Source of the DNA: Paenibacillus woosongensis
GTDB taxonomy: Bacteria; Bacillota; Bacilli; Paenibacillales; Paenibacillaceae
Direction: 5' to 3'
DNA: 64,000 nucleotides
NCBI RefSeq assembly: GCF_030122845.1
Contig: NZ_CP126084.1
Coordinates: 3,410,001-3,474,000 of the forward strand
The notes under the pieces are model-generated. The model worked only from the letters and a program-made list of their open reading frames with translations. It made no database searches and had not been told where the DNA came from. The position numbers and the translations under genes were made by a program. Of the stretch, positions 43,009 through 53,219 are shown piece after piece (positions within the stretch are counted from its first letter, which is position 1; the number at the start of each line of letters is the position of its first letter).

Positions 43009-43199
43009 TTATACTCCGAAGGATTCGGGATTTTCCCGCCAGGATTGAAGCAGGGATAAATCATCCGGCTTCACGATGCCCTTCTCGATCGCGACTTCAA
43101 TAAGCGCTCCATAGTTGGACAACGTCTGTAAGGGAAATCCCGCCTCCTTGAATGCTTGCGTCCCATTATCCAGCTGATAGCTAAAGATGTCCAGCACGG
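43009..43199 (-). pseudogene. pyrE 3' fragment (remnant)
   Basis: Encodes only the last 60 residues of orotate phosphoribosyltransferase (DIFSYQLDNGTQAFKEAG ... SWRENPESFGV), about 65-70% identical in protein to the C-terminus of the intact pyrE at 44112-44750. Nothing upstream of it resembles PyrE. A 24-base block (43166-43189) is identical to 44266-44289 and the match continues after one mismatch. Remnant of recombination or integration at the pyrE 3' end. Confidence 0.85.
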
Positions 43200-43241
43200 T
43201 CTGGAAGCGGTACACTCGCAAAAACACTTGCGATACAATTA

Positions 43242-43451
43242 GGATTTCAAGCATCCATAAAAGCATCATATACTGCAGAGGCATACGTCCCTGCAAAAAC
43301 TACTTATTATGTTGACCAGATTGATCACTGGAAACACATTCAAGGAAAATACGACATATATTTATTAATAAGTGGTGTACTTACTCATCAAGGTAGTGGT
43401 GACTGGTCTGTTGAAGTTCCACAATATGTTGGTTGGAGTATCAGGTCATAA
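43242..43451 (+). pseudogene. C-terminal remnant of a secreted protein gene
   Basis: An open frame without a start codon or ribosome site ends at TAA 43449-43451; it reads SYTAEAYVPAKTTYYVDQ, then GSGDWSVEVPQYVGWSIRS. The style is that of a small secreted beta protein. The 5' part is missing: the frame runs back into the pyrE fragment. AT-rich. Confidence 0.5.
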
Positions 43452-43491
43452 GGTATATTCGTAGAATTACTATAGATTTGACAATAGAATT

Positions 43492-43553
43492 AACTGTAGA
43501 ATGATAGTGAAATGATCACTTAAATACATTTCATTACATTCTACAGTTTTTAA
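43492..43553 (+). terminator. Long hairpin terminator
   Basis: AACTGTAGAATG with a 22-base near-perfect complementary arm (43492-43514 against 43527-43548) and a T5 tail. Terminator of the truncated gene; the stem is long enough to be a decayed repeat element. Confidence 0.65.
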
Positions 43554-43570
43554 TATAGGAGAGATTATTC

Positions 43571-43807
43571 ATGAAAGATCGTTTTTATTTAATCATTGCT
43601 GTATGTACTTTTATTACTGGTAGTTTTTTCAGTCTTCTACTAAATTTCTTAACAGTAATTGTTCATGAGTCGCAGCCAAACAAACCATTAACAGATTTAT
43701 TTCCGTTCTTGGCACTACCGTTTTATTTAAGGTTATTAGAAATTGGTTATGTGGCTCTAATTATTATCTTTCTTGTTAAATATAATCGTTCAAAAAGTGA
43801 AAAATGA
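43571..43807 (+). CDS. Small two-helix membrane protein, 78 aa
   Basis: Two transmembrane helices (LIIAVCTFITGSFFSLLL; LLEIGYVALIIIFLV) with a charged C-terminal tail. ATG behind TAGGAGAG. AT-rich. No family recognised. It is the only intact gene within the 1.1-kb region between the two pyrE 3' ends. 43808-44066 downstream holds nothing I can identify. Confidence 0.6.
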   Translation: MKDRFYLIIAVCTFITGSFFSLLLNFLTVIVHESQPNKPLTDLFPFLALPFYLRLLEIGYVALIIIFLVKYNRSKSEK

Positions 43808-44066
43808 TATTAATTAAATATGTGTAATTTTACAAAAAAAACACTTCGTAATAAAAGTCTATCTGCATATCCTGCTATATGTCAGAAGCATTCTTTGGGA
43901 TTCCTCAATGTCCCGATTATATCCCAGTTTCCCCTGGGTTTCGAATAGTGGAACTGCCCAACAGACACACTTTTTGTGAAATCTCTACCCAAAAACCACT
44001 GAGAACTTTACATCCGACTATTAATAAATAATGTAAATTATAACTATAATCAATACTAAAAATAAT

Positions 44067-44106
44067 AAAGAACGAAACATTTAGGGAGACAAATGTTTCG
44101 TTCTTT
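44067..44106. terminator. Terminator of the pyr operon
   Basis: AAAGAACGAAACATTT / AAATGTTTCGTTCTTT 16-bp perfect stem with an 8-base loop, directly after pyrE; T-rich on the minus strand. Confidence 0.93.
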
Positions 44107-44111
44107 GGGTT

Positions 44112-44750
44112 TCACTTTAACGACGCCGGGTTTTGCCGCCATGAATTTAATAGCTCCAGGTCTTCCGGCTGAATGTCGCCGCGCTGTACGGCCACATCAA
44201 TCAATGCCGTATAGTTGGACAAGGTTTGCAACGGGATACCAGCTTCAGCAAACGCTTGCGTCCCCTTATCCAGCTGATAGCTAAAGATGGCCAGCACGGC
44301 CAGCGGTTCAGCACCCGCCTCGCGTACGGCTTGTGCCGCTTTGATCGAGCTGCCGCCAGTCGAGATCAGATCCTCGATGACAATGACCTTCTGCCCAGGT
44401 TTGACCAAGCCTTCAATTAAATTTTCCTTGCCGTGGCCCTTCGCCTTGTCGCGAACATAAATCATCGGCAACCCAAGCTTTTGGGAAACGAAGGCCGCAT
44501 GGGGAATCCCCGCCGTAGCCGTACCCGCAATCACCTCTGCCTGCGGATAAGTACTGCGAATAATGCCTGCAAACGATTCGGCAATGAGATCGCGGATTTC
44601 CGGATAGGACATCGTCAGGCGGTTATCGCAATAAATCGGTGACTTGAGGCCCGAAGTCCAAGTAAAGGGCTGGTGCGGCCGCAGAGCGACCGCCTCAATG
44701 TCCAGCAATTTCCCTGCTACCTCTAAAGCGATTTGATTTGTATTTATCAT
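44112..44750 (-). CDS. pyrE: Orotate phosphoribosyltransferase
   Basis: 212 residues. PRPP site VIVIEDLISTGGSS; family regions FTWTSGLKSPIYCDNR and GTATAGIPHAA. Makes OMP from orotate and PRPP. Its ATG 44750 overlaps the pyrF stop (ATGA), so translation is coupled; in-frame codons upstream lie inside pyrF and are not used. Last gene of the pyr operon. A second, partial 3' end lies 1.1 kb downstream. Confidence 0.96.
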   Translation of the reverse strand: MINTNQIALEVAGKLLDIEAVALRPHQPFTWTSGLKSPIYCDNRLTMSYPEIRDLIAESFAGIIRSTYPQAEVIAGTATAGIPHAAFVSQKLGLPMIYVRDKAKGHGKENLIEGLVKPGQKVIVIEDLISTGGSSIKAAQAVREAGAEPLAVLAIFSYQLDKGTQAFAEAGIPLQTLSNYTALIDVAVQRGDIQPEDLELLNSWRQNPASLK

Positions 44751-45481
44751 GCTTCCTTCATCTCCTCTATAATAAGCTCGGCAGCGCGCCGCGGATCTTT
44801 GGCTTCCGTAATCGGCCGTCCGACGACGATGAAATCCGTCCCTTGCCGCATCGCGTCCCCTGGGGTAAGTGTACGGAACTGGTCTCCGGCTACGCTGCCT
44901 GCCGGGCGGATGCCCGGCGTTACCGTTTTGAAGCTGTTCCCGCAATGCTTCTTGATCGCCTGTACCTCGAGCGGGGAGGCGACAACTCCATGCAATCCTG
45001 CTTGTTTGGCTAAAGACGCATAAGCGACAACAGCGTCCTCCATCGTTCCAGGAATGCCGATTTCCCGGTTCAGGGTCTCCTGACTGGTGCTCGTAAGCTG
45101 AGTGACCGCAATGATCGTGGGCATGGCAAGCGACGGGTCGGCGGCCAAAGCAGCCTCAGCGCCGGCCATCGCGGCAGCCATCATTTTCAGCCCTCCAGCA
45201 GCATGTACATTGAACATGTCTACGCCGAGCCGGGTTACGCTGTCCGCTCCGCCCTTCACGGTATTCGGAATGTCATGCATTTTCAAATCCAAGAACACCC
45301 GATACCCCCGCTTCTTCAGTTCCCTTACAAAATCAGGACCAACTGCATAGTACAACTGCATCCCGACCTTCACGTAACAAGGGATGCCTTCCAGTTGAGT
45401 GATGAGCCCCCGCGCCTCTTCCGCAGTCGGATAGTCGAGCGCAACCATGAGGCGCCCGGCAGCTTGTTCAAATGTACTCAT
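44747..45481 (-). CDS. pyrF: Orotidine 5'-phosphate decarboxylase
   Basis: 244 residues of type 1 OMP decarboxylase. LMVALDYPTAEEA at the start, active site DLKMHDIPNTV, and VTPGIRP plus VVGRPITEAKDP phosphate loop. Final UMP-forming step. Overlaps pyrE by 4 bases and follows carB after 75 bases that contain a hairpin. Confidence 0.96.
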   Translation of the reverse strand: MSTFEQAAGRLMVALDYPTAEEARGLITQLEGIPCYVKVGMQLYYAVGPDFVRELKKRGYRVFLDLKMHDIPNTVKGGADSVTRLGVDMFNVHAAGGLKMMAAAMAGAEAALAADPSLAMPTIIAVTQLTSTSQETLNREIGIPGTMEDAVVAYASLAKQAGLHGVVASPLEVQAIKKHCGNSFKTVTPGIRPAGSVAGDQFRTLTPGDAMRQGTDFIVVGRPITEAKDPRRAAELIIEEMKEA

Positions 45482-45503
45482 TTAATGTCCCCCCGTCATA
45501 CTT

Positions 45504-45535
45504 GCGGCTCCGAAGCCTAAAGCTTCCGGAGCCGC
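45504..45535 (-). other. Hairpin between carB and pyrF
   Basis: GCGGCTCCG-AAGC and GCTT-CCGGAGCCGC pair with one bulged base. There is no T run, so it is more likely an mRNA processing or stability hairpin than a terminator. Confidence 0.5.
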
Positions 45536-45556
45536 GTAAATTTCTGAATTGCTATC

Positions 45557-48500
45557 TTACAGGACCGGCATCGCTTGGGACGAGAAATTAATCGTTTCGA
45601 GCATGTTAAGCAGCGCGCGTACCGTATCCAGCGAAGTCATGCAGACGACGCCATTCTCCACCGCTTCCCGGCGAATTCGGAAGCCATCACGCTCCGGCTC
45701 CTTGCCTTTAGTTAACGTATTGATTACGAATTGGGCTTCCCCGTTGCGGATCAAATCCAGAATGTTTGGAGACCCTTCGCTTAATTTATTTACCGTTGTA
45801 ACATGGATCTTGGCTTCCTGGAGCGCAGCAGCCGTGCCGCCCGTCGCCAGGATTTTGTAGCCCAGTTTCGAGAAGCCGCGAAGGATTTCCACAGCCTCTT
45901 CCTTATCTTTGTCTGCAACCGTCGCTATAATCGCGCCAGTGGTTGGAATCTTCATCCCTGCCCCGACTAGCCCTTTATATAGCGCTTTGGCATACTGCGG
46001 ATCGCGACCCATAACCTCGCCCGTCGATTTCATCTCAGGACCTAGCGTCGGCTCCACGCGGCGCAGTTTCGCGAAGGAGAAGACTGGAACCTTCACGGAC
46101 ACATAATCAGCCTCAGGCCATAGTCCATCCGTATAACCAAGATCTTTCAGCTTGGTGCCGAGAATACATTGCGTAGCTAGGTTGGCCATCGGTATGTTTG
46201 TCACTTTGCTCAAGAACGGAACCGTCCGGGAAGAGCGCGGATTGACCTCGATTACGTATACCTCGTTGTTGTAAATGACAAACTGGATGTTAACGAGACC
46301 TACCGTTTTCAGTTCACGAGCAATTTTAATCGTGATGTCAGCAATTTTATTCTTCAATTCGTCAGATACATGCTGCGGCGGATATACCGCGATGGAGTCT
46401 CCGGAGTGCACGCCCGCTCTCTCGATATGCTCCATGATCCCCGGAATGAGCACCGTCTCGCCGTCGCAGATCGCGTCAACCTCTACCTCTTTGCCGAGCA
46501 TGTAACGGTCGATAAGCACCGGATGCTGCGGATTGATGTTGACGGCCTCCTCCATATATTTCAGCAGTTCTTGGTCAGAGTATACGATTTCCATGGCACG
46601 TCCGCCGAGCACGTAGGATGGGCGGACAAGTACTGGATAGCCTAGCGATTGCGCCGTCCCCACGGCTTCATCGACAGAGGTTACCGTGCTGCCTTTAGGC
46701 TGGGCGATTTGCAGTCTGGACAGCAGCGCCTCGAACTTCTTCCGGTCCTCCGCCTCATCAATGCTCTCAAGCGATGTACCAATAATGCGCACGCCTGCCT
46801 TCTGCAGCGGCGCTGCCAGGTTAATCGCCGTTTGGCCTCCGAACTGGACGATGACGCCAACCGGCTTTTCCTCTTCAATGACGTTCATCACATCCTCGAA
46901 GAAGAGCGGCTCGAAATAGAGTCGGTCAGACGTGTTGAAGTCTGTCGATACCGTCTCCGGATTGTTGTTAATAATGATCGCTTCATAGCCAGCCTTCTGA
47001 ATGGCCCAGACGGCATGCACTGTGGAGTAGTCGAATTCGATGCCTTGGCCGATCCGGATCGGTCCGGAGCCAAGCACGACGATTTTCTCTTTCTTCGTCT
47101 GTACAACCTCGTTCTCGGTCTCGTAAGTAGAGTAGTAATATGGAGTGGATGCTTCAAACTCCGCTGCGCAGGTGTCTACCATTTTGTATACCGGGCGCAG
47201 GTTGTGCTCTTTGCGGAAGTGAGTCACGCTCTCTTCCGTCAGATGCGTTCCCCCTGGCTGGCCCGCCGCCCGCAGCTCAGCGATGGCCCGGTCTGTAAAG
47301 CCAAGGCGTTTAGCCTCGTATAGCGTTTCGTAGGTCAACGATGGCTCGGATGCAATCTTGTGCTCGAATTGCACGAGGCGCTCGATTTTATCCAGGAACC
47401 ACCAGTCGATTTTCGTTAAATCTTGAATTTGCTGCAGCTTGTAGCCGCGGCGGAACGCTTCGGCAACCAGGAACAGCCTTTCGTCATCGGCCTGAACGAG
47501 CCGCTGTTCGAGCGTCTCTTGGCTCAGTTGTTCCGTGCCTTTCAAGTACAGGCGGTGCGTGCCGATTTCCAGGGAGCGAACGGCTTTATGGATCGATTCT
47601 TCAAACGTCCGGCCGATCGCCATAACTTCGCCTGTCGCCTTCATTTGCGTTCCCAGCTTTCGGTTCGCATGAATGAATTTATCGAACGGCCAGCGCGGAA
47701 TCTTGCTGACAATATAGTCGAGCGTCGGCTCGAAGCAAGCGTAAGTCTGCCCTGTAACCGGGTTGACGATTTCGTCCAGCGTGTAGCCGAGCGCAATTTT
47801 AGCGGCCATTTTTGCAATCGGGTAGCCCGTTGCCTTGGAAGCCAGAGCGGAAGAGCGGCTGACACGAGGGTTAACCTCGATAACATAATATTGGAAGCTT
47901 TGCGGATCAAGCGCGAACTGTACGTTACATCCGCCTTCGATGTTCAATGCGCGGATGATTTTAAGCGATGCGGAGCGCAGCATTTGATACTCGCGATCCG
48001 ACAGAGTCTGGCTCGGAGCCAGAACGATGCTGTCGCCGGTATGTACGCCGACAGGATCAAAGTTCTCCATATTACATACGACGATGCAGTTATCGTTAGC
48101 GTCGCGCATAACCTCGTATTCGATTTCCTTCATGCCGGCGATCGATTTCTCGATCAGGCATTGCCCGATCGGGCTGTAGCGAATCCCGGATGCAACCGTC
48201 TCCTTCAACTCTGCTTCCGTCGCGCAAATTCCGCCGCCCGTACCGCCAAGCGTATAAGCCGGACGAACGATAACCGGGTAGCCGATCTCATCTGCGAAGC
48301 GCAGCGCCTCTTCAACCGTTGTGATGATGGTGCTTTCCGGAACCGGCTGCTCCAGCTCACGCATCAGTTCGCGGAACAGATCGCGGTCCTCCGCTTTCTC
48401 GATCGATGTAAGCTGCGTACCGAGCAGCTTCACGTTCTCCTGCTCGAGAACTCCCGCACGGGCGAGTTCTACGGCCATGTTCAAGCCGGTCTGTCCCCCG

Positions 48501-48769
48501 AGGGTCGGCAGCAATCCGTCCGGACGCTCCTGACGAATGATCTGGGTAACAAACTCCAGCGTAATCGGTTCGATGTATACTTTATCCGCCATATTCGTAT
48601 CGGTCATGATCGTAGCGGGATTGCTGTTGATAAGGACGACTTCCACGCCTTCTTCCTTCAAAGCTTGGCAAGCCTGGGTACCGGCATAGTCGAATTCGGC
48701 CGCTTGACCGATCACGATTGGACCGGAACCAATGACGAGAATCTTCTTGAGGTCTTTATTGATCGGCAT
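45557..48769 (-). CDS. carB: Carbamoyl-phosphate synthase large subunit
   Basis: 1070 residues with the duplicated ATP-grasp halves: [20 protein letters not shown] at the N-terminus and [18 protein letters not shown] in the second half; both have EVNPR(V/S)SR metal sites. The C-terminal MGS-like domain ([11 protein letters not shown]) is the allosteric region. With carA makes carbamoyl phosphate from bicarbonate, ATP and glutamine nitrogen. Inside the pyr operon, so the pyrimidine-specific (PyrAB) copy. Starts 1 base after the carA stop. Confidence 0.97.
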   Translation of the reverse strand: MPINKDLKKILVIGSGPIVIGQAAEFDYAGTQACQALKEEGVEVVLINSNPATIMTDTNMADKVYIEPITLEFVTQIIRQERPDGLLPTLGGQTGLNMAVELARAGVLEQENVKLLGTQLTSIEKAEDRDLFRELMRELEQPVPESTIITTVEEALRFADEIGYPVIVRPAYTLGGTGGGICATEAELKETVASGIRYSPIGQCLIEKSIAGMKEIEYEVMRDANDNCIVVCNMENFDPVGVHTGDSIVLAPSQTLSDREYQMLRSASLKIIRALNIEGGCNVQFALDPQSFQYYVIEVNPRVSRSSALASKATGYPIAKMAAKIALGYTLDEIVNPVTGQTYACFEPTLDYIVSKIPRWPFDKFIHANRKLGTQMKATGEVMAIGRTFEESIHKAVRSLEIGTHRLYLKGTEQLSQETLEQRLVQADDERLFLVAEAFRRGYKLQQIQDLTKIDWWFLDKIERLVQFEHKIASEPSLTYETLYEAKRLGFTDRAIAELRAAGQPGGTHLTEESVTHFRKEHNLRPVYKMVDTCAAEFEASTPYYYSTYETENEVVQTKKEKIVVLGSGPIRIGQGIEFDYSTVHAVWAIQKAGYEAIIINNNPETVSTDFNTSDRLYFEPLFFEDVMNVIEEEKPVGVIVQFGGQTAINLAAPLQKAGVRIIGTSLESIDEAEDRKKFEALLSRLQIAQPKGSTVTSVDEAVGTAQSLGYPVLVRPSYVLGGRAMEIVYSDQELLKYMEEAVNINPQHPVLIDRYMLGKEVEVDAICDGETVLIPGIMEHIERAGVHSGDSIAVYPPQHVSDELKNKIADITIKIARELKTVGLVNIQFVIYNNEVYVIEVNPRSSRTVPFLSKVTNIPMANLATQCILGTKLKDLGYTDGLWPEADYVSVKVPVFSFAKLRRVEPTLGPEMKSTGEVMGRDPQYAKALYKGLVGAGMKIPTTGAIIATVADKDKEEAVEILRGFSKLGYKILATGGTAAALQEAKIHVTTVNKLSEGSPNILDLIRNGEAQFVINTLTKGKEPERDGFRIRREAVENGVVCMTSLDTVRALLNMLETINFSSQAMPVL

Positions 48770-48770
48770 A

Positions 48771-49907
48771 TTAAAGCTCTCCCTTCGCAGCGGCCATGAT
48801 TTCAGCCTGGCGTGATTTTTGCGGATTATTCTGCTTATGTTCTCTGATCATATCCAGGAACTGGTCAAACAAATAATTGTTATCCTGAGGACCTGGCGAC
48901 GCCTCCGGGTGATATTGCACTGAGAATGCCGGATATTTCTTATGTCTGACGCCTTCGATCGTTTTGTCGTTGTTATTGATGTGTGTAATTTCCAATTCCG
49001 TACCGGCAATCGAGGATTCCTTCACCGCGTAGCCGTGGTTCTGGGAGGTAATGTAGCATCTTCCCGTAGCGAGCTCCTTAACCGGGTGGTTACCGCCGCG
49101 ATGGCCGAATTTCAGCTTCTCTGTATCTGCCCCGCAGGCCAGGGACAGCAGCTGATGCCCTAAGCAAATGCCGAAGATCGGATATTCGCCGAGCAGCTCA
49201 GCGATCATCTTCGCGGCATGAGGCACGTCTTTCGGATCGCCAGGGCCGTTCGACAGCTGAATGCCGTCTGGATTAAGCCGGCGAATCTCCTCCGCAGTCG
49301 TATTATGCGGTACGATAACCACATCGCAGCCGCGCTTGTTCAACTGGCGCAGGATTCCGTTCTTCGCCCCGAAATCGACGAGCACGATCCGCTCCTTCGT
49401 TCCCGGATTATGGTACAGGAATTTTGTCGAGGTGTTGGCCACTTGATTATGCAGCTCTTCAACCTTCACGTCCGCCATCATTACTTTTAGCTCCTCTACC
49501 GATTTGGCAGAAGTTGTGATGATTCCCTTCATCGTACCGTTCTGGCGGATTTTTCTCGTGAGCATACGCGTATCGATATCTGAAATCCCTGGAATGCCGT
49601 GCTCTTTAAGTAAGTCGCCCAGACTGTATTCAGCGCGCCAATTGCTCGGAATTGGCTCATAGCGGCGTACTACGAGTCCATGAATCGCTGGAACGAGCGA
49701 CTCGAAATCGTCCCTGGAAATGCCGTAGTTGCCGATCAGCGGATAAGTCATCGTCACGATTTGACCATAGTAGGAAGGATCCGATACGACTTCCTGATAA
49801 CCTGTAACTCCTGTATTAAAAACGACCTCACCCGTGAATTCGCCCTCTGCCCCGAATGACTTTCCGGTAAACAGCGTGCCGTCCTCCAATAACAATCTTG
49901 CCTGCAT
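48771..49907 (-). CDS. carA: Carbamoyl-phosphate synthase small subunit
   Basis: 378 residues. N-terminal CarA domain ([20 protein letters not shown]), then class I glutamine amidotransferase with nucleophile in [10 protein letters not shown] and His/Glu in [10 protein letters not shown]. Supplies ammonia to CarB. PyrAA of the pyr operon. Confidence 0.97.
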   Translation of the reverse strand: MQARLLLEDGTLFTGKSFGAEGEFTGEVVFNTGVTGYQEVVSDPSYYGQIVTMTYPLIGNYGISRDDFESLVPAIHGLVVRRYEPIPSNWRAEYSLGDLLKEHGIPGISDIDTRMLTRKIRQNGTMKGIITTSAKSVEELKVMMADVKVEELHNQVANTSTKFLYHNPGTKERIVLVDFGAKNGILRQLNKRGCDVVIVPHNTTAEEIRRLNPDGIQLSNGPGDPKDVPHAAKMIAELLGEYPIFGICLGHQLLSLACGADTEKLKFGHRGGNHPVKELATGRCYITSQNHGYAVKESSIAGTELEITHINNNDKTIEGVRHKKYPAFSVQYHPEASPGPQDNNYLFDQFLDMIREHKQNNPQKSRQAEIMAAAKGEL

Positions 49908-49993
49908 TTCCCCGCACTCCTTTATGCTCGACTTTTGTATCTATATCAATAATTTATAAAAAAAGTTCTGTCTATGTTGCCGTTTCAATAAAT

Positions 49994-51277
49994 TTATTGT
50001 TCCTGCCAGACTACTTTGCCGTTAACGATGGTCGTCACCGGCCAGCCTTTGAGCTTCCATCCGCCAAAAGGAGTATTGCGCCCCTTCGAAGCGAACGTTT
50101 CCGGGTTAACCTCCTGTTCCTTATCGAGATCCACAATCGTCAAATCCCCAGGAGCTCCCGGTGCCAGTCTTCCGGCGGTTAACCCGAATACCCGGGCCGG
50201 ATCTTCCGTCATGCGCTGAACGAGCAGGGACAGCTCCCATTTCCCCGTCAAGACGAACTTGGTATACAGGAGTGGAAAAGCCGTTTCGAAACCGACGATA
50301 CCAAACGGCGCCAGCTGCATTCCCTTGGCCTTCTCCTCTTCGCTATGCGGTGCATGGTCCGTTACGATCATGTCGATTGTCCCGTCCTCCAGCGCTTGAA
50401 TACATGCCTCAACATCCCGGCGGGAACGAAGCGGCGGATTCATTTTCCAGTTCGCATCAAGGCCCGGAATGTCCGTCTCCGCGAGCAGCAGGTGATGCGG
50501 ACATACCTCTGCCGTCACGCGGATGCCAATCTCCTTCGCTTGCCGGATCAGGCGGATCGATTGCTCTGTGCTGACGTGGCACACATGATAGTGTACGCCT
50601 GTCGCCTCCGCAAGTAGGATGTCGCGCCCCACGTGAATCGCCTCGGATTCGTTCGGGATGCCTTTCAGGCCGTGGCGCTTCGCGAACTCCCCTTCATTGA
50701 CCGGCGCCCCTTCCACGAGCGAGTTGTCCTCGCAGTGGGCGATAATCGGCATGTCCAGCGACTGGGCAAGCGCCATGGCGTCCTTCATCATTTGCGCGCT
50801 TTGTACGCCGACCCCATCATCCGTGAAGCCGATGGCTCCAGCTTCCTTCAGCGCCGCAAAGTCCGTCAGCTCGCGGCCAAGCTCGCTTTTCGTAATCGCA
50901 GCGTAAGGCAGGACGTTGACCAGCCCCGCTGCTTCAGCTTTGCTCTTCACCAGCTCGATCGTTTCCGGGGTGTCGATGACCGGGCGCGTGTTCGGCATGC
51001 AGGCGATCGTCGTATACCCGCCTTTGGCTGCCGATCTGGACCCCGTTTCGATCGTTTCTTTATGCTCATAGCCCGGCTCTCGCAAGTGGACATGCATATC
51101 GATAAAACCTGGCGTTACCAGCTTGCCTCCCGCATCGATCGTCTGATCCGCAGGCTTTGATCCTTGGCTTCCCGCTTCCGCAAGCTTCTCAATCACTCCG
51201 TCGCTGATATAGATATCCTTTAGCTGAAGCTGACCGTTTCCGTCCAGTACATTGGCATTCGTAATCTTGAGTAGCAT
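49994..51277 (-). CDS. pyrC: Dihydroorotase
   Basis: 427 residues of class I (long) dihydroorotase. Metal motif GFIDMHVHLREPG, HCEDNSL, ICHVS-type HVCHVSTEQS, and ATDHAP-type VTDHAPHS are all present. Cyclises carbamoyl-aspartate to dihydroorotate. 86 bases upstream of carA. TTACCTCCGC on the plus strand is its ribosome site. Confidence 0.97.
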   Translation of the reverse strand: MLLKITNANVLDGNGQLQLKDIYISDGVIEKLAEAGSQGSKPADQTIDAGGKLVTPGFIDMHVHLREPGYEHKETIETGSRSAAKGGYTTIACMPNTRPVIDTPETIELVKSKAEAAGLVNVLPYAAITKSELGRELTDFAALKEAGAIGFTDDGVGVQSAQMMKDAMALAQSLDMPIIAHCEDNSLVEGAPVNEGEFAKRHGLKGIPNESEAIHVGRDILLAEATGVHYHVCHVSTEQSIRLIRQAKEIGIRVTAEVCPHHLLLAETDIPGLDANWKMNPPLRSRRDVEACIQALEDGTIDMIVTDHAPHSEEEKAKGMQLAPFGIVGFETAFPLLYTKFVLTGKWELSLLVQRMTEDPARVFGLTAGRLAPGAPGDLTIVDLDKEQEVNPETFASKGRNTPFGGWKLKGWPVTTIVNGKVVWQEQ

Positions 51278-51358
51278 AACTTACCTCCGCTTATTGAATT
51301 GCTATATTCCGTGCTAGGTTACCTGCTCTAATAAGCGCTGTTTAGCCAGCGAACAATA

Positions 51359-52273
51359 TTAGTGCTTCATCGCCCGTTCCATAACTGCCATCCGAATCGG
51401 AACCCCGTTCTCCATTTGCTTGAAAATGCGGGACTGGTGATGCTCCACGACGCTGTCGTCGATCTCTACGTTCCGGTTCACTGGTGCAGGATGCATGATA
51501 ATCGCGTGCGGGGAAAGATTCCGTGCCCGCTCCTCCGTCATCCCGTAGTTTAGCCGATACTCTACCGCGGAGTTCATGAATCCTCCTTCATGGCGCTCCA
51601 GCTGTACGCGAAGCATCATCACCACATCGCTGCTCATCGCCTCGTCGATGGACACATAAGGAGCATGGCGTTCGAGCTCCGGTGCCTTCATGCTGTCCGG
51701 TGCGCAGAATTTCACCTGCGCTCCTAATTTCTGCAGCGCCCACAAATTCGAGCGTGCTACCCGGCTGTGCTTGATATCGCCGATAATGGATACCTTGAGT
51801 CCTTTCAGCTCGCCAAAATGTTTTCTCATCGTATATACGTCGAGCAGCGCTTGCGTCGGATGCTCATTGTTGCCGTCTCCGGCATTGATGAGCGGAATCG
51901 ACACTTTCTCGGCGATCTCTTCCAAGACGCCGATTGGCTTGAGGCGGATAACTCCAGCATCGATGCCCATCGATTCCAGCGTGCGGACCGTATCGTAGAT
52001 GGATTCGCCTTTCTCTACGCTGGACGAAGCCGCCGTAAAGTTCAGCACTTCGGCTCCTAGGCGTTTCTCGGCCATTTCGAAGGAGAATCGAGTTCGTGTG
52101 CTGTTCTCAAAAAACATGTTAGAGATGAAGCGGTCCTTCAAAATCGGAACTACCTTCTCCTTCTGGCTATTCCAGTAAGCGGCCCGGTCAAGAATCCAGT
52201 TGATTTCTGCACCGCTTAAATGCTTTAATCCCAGCAGACTGCGCTCTTTCAATGCGGAAGCTGTCATCGCCAT
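51359..52273 (-). CDS. pyrB: Aspartate carbamoyltransferase
   Basis: 304 residues. Carbamoyl-phosphate motif FFENSTRTRFSFE, PTQALLDVYT, and HPAPVNRNVEI. Start at ATG 52273, 7 bases after GGAGG and 1 base after the pyrR stop; upstream codons of the frame fall inside pyrR. Second gene of the operon. No separate PyrR attenuator lies between pyrR and pyrB. Confidence 0.96.
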   Translation of the reverse strand: MAMTASALKERSLLGLKHLSGAEINWILDRAAYWNSQKEKVVPILKDRFISNMFFENSTRTRFSFEMAEKRLGAEVLNFTAASSSVEKGESIYDTVRTLESMGIDAGVIRLKPIGVLEEIAEKVSIPLINAGDGNNEHPTQALLDVYTMRKHFGELKGLKVSIIGDIKHSRVARSNLWALQKLGAQVKFCAPDSMKAPELERHAPYVSIDEAMSSDVVMMLRVQLERHEGGFMNSAVEYRLNYGMTEERARNLSPHAIIMHPAPVNRNVEIDDSVVEHHQSRIFKQMENGVPIRMAVMERAMKH

Positions 52274-52274
52274 A

Positions 52275-52832
<558 letters not shown>

Positions 52833-52870
52833 CTAAGATGATAAATTCACCTGGTTCCGTGATAGCGCAC

Positions 52871-52904
52871 AAAAAAACTCCTTGCCTGATACAGGCAAGG
52901 AGCC
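52871..52904 (-). terminator. pyr leader attenuator terminator
   Basis: Minus strand: CTCCTTGCCTG-TAT-CAGGCAAGGAG, 11-bp perfect stem, T7 tail, 50 bases before pyrR. The stem's CCTTGCC can pair instead with GGCAAGG of the PyrR-binding hairpin, giving the antiterminator. Confidence 0.92.
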
Positions 52905-52929
52905 GTTAGCCACAGTAAATGACCATGAC

Positions 52930-53046
52930 TATCATGCGGGTGAGTATCGGGAGATACCCGCACAAAAAAGCGCAGGTCTCCCCATAACAACCCATTCACG
53001 TTACCTTGCCAGCCTCACGGGACTGATTTAAAGGTGCTATTGATTT
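52930..53046 (-). promoter_or_regulatory. pyr leader with PyrR-binding loop and antiterminator
   Basis: The transcript is expected to start near 53046. AGTCCCGTGAGGCTGGCAAGG (complement of 53004-53024) matches the PyrR-binding consensus ARUCC-N-G-N-GAGGYU. A second mid-leader hairpin (GCGGGTATC ... CACCCGC, 52937-52962) can pair alternatively with GGGAGACCTGCGC. Only one such site is seen in the operon. Confidence 0.85.
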
Positions 53047-53052
53047 AAGTGA

Positions 53053-53082
53053 ATTATGACAGAAAGCACCTTATCTTGTCAA
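53053..53082 (-). promoter_or_regulatory. Sigma-A promoter of the pyr operon
   Basis: Minus-strand TTGACA (53077-53082), 18-base spacer, CATAAT (53053-53058). Confidence 0.78.
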
Positions 53083-53132
53083 GAAGGCAACCTAGAAAAT
53101 ATAGGATGAATATTCTGGAACGCGAAATGGAT

Positions 53133-53156
53133 GAAAAAATGGCTTTGCATAGCCCA
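53133..53156 (-). terminator. Possible terminator after dapL-type gene
   Basis: GGCT-N6-AGCC stem followed by T6 on the minus strand, about 65 bases beyond the aminotransferase stop. Short stem, hence modest confidence. Confidence 0.4.
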
Positions 53157-53219
53157 TCGCGTTGTTTTTATGATTATACATAAAAACTAATATTTATACA
53201 ACACTTTATACAATCGCCG

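Noticed and set aside
43009-43296. 95-residue minus-strand protein
   Set aside because: Its last 60 residues are a pyrE C-terminus and the rest is unrelated with no good start; annotated as a remnant.
47423-48799. 458-codon plus-strand open frame opposite carB
   Set aside because: It lies antisense to the well-matched carB and shows no domain or ribosome site; it is a codon-bias shadow.
51278-51358. A second PyrR attenuator between pyrB and pyrC
   Set aside because: No GAGGCU-type loop or T-tailed hairpin is present in this gap or in 49908-49993.
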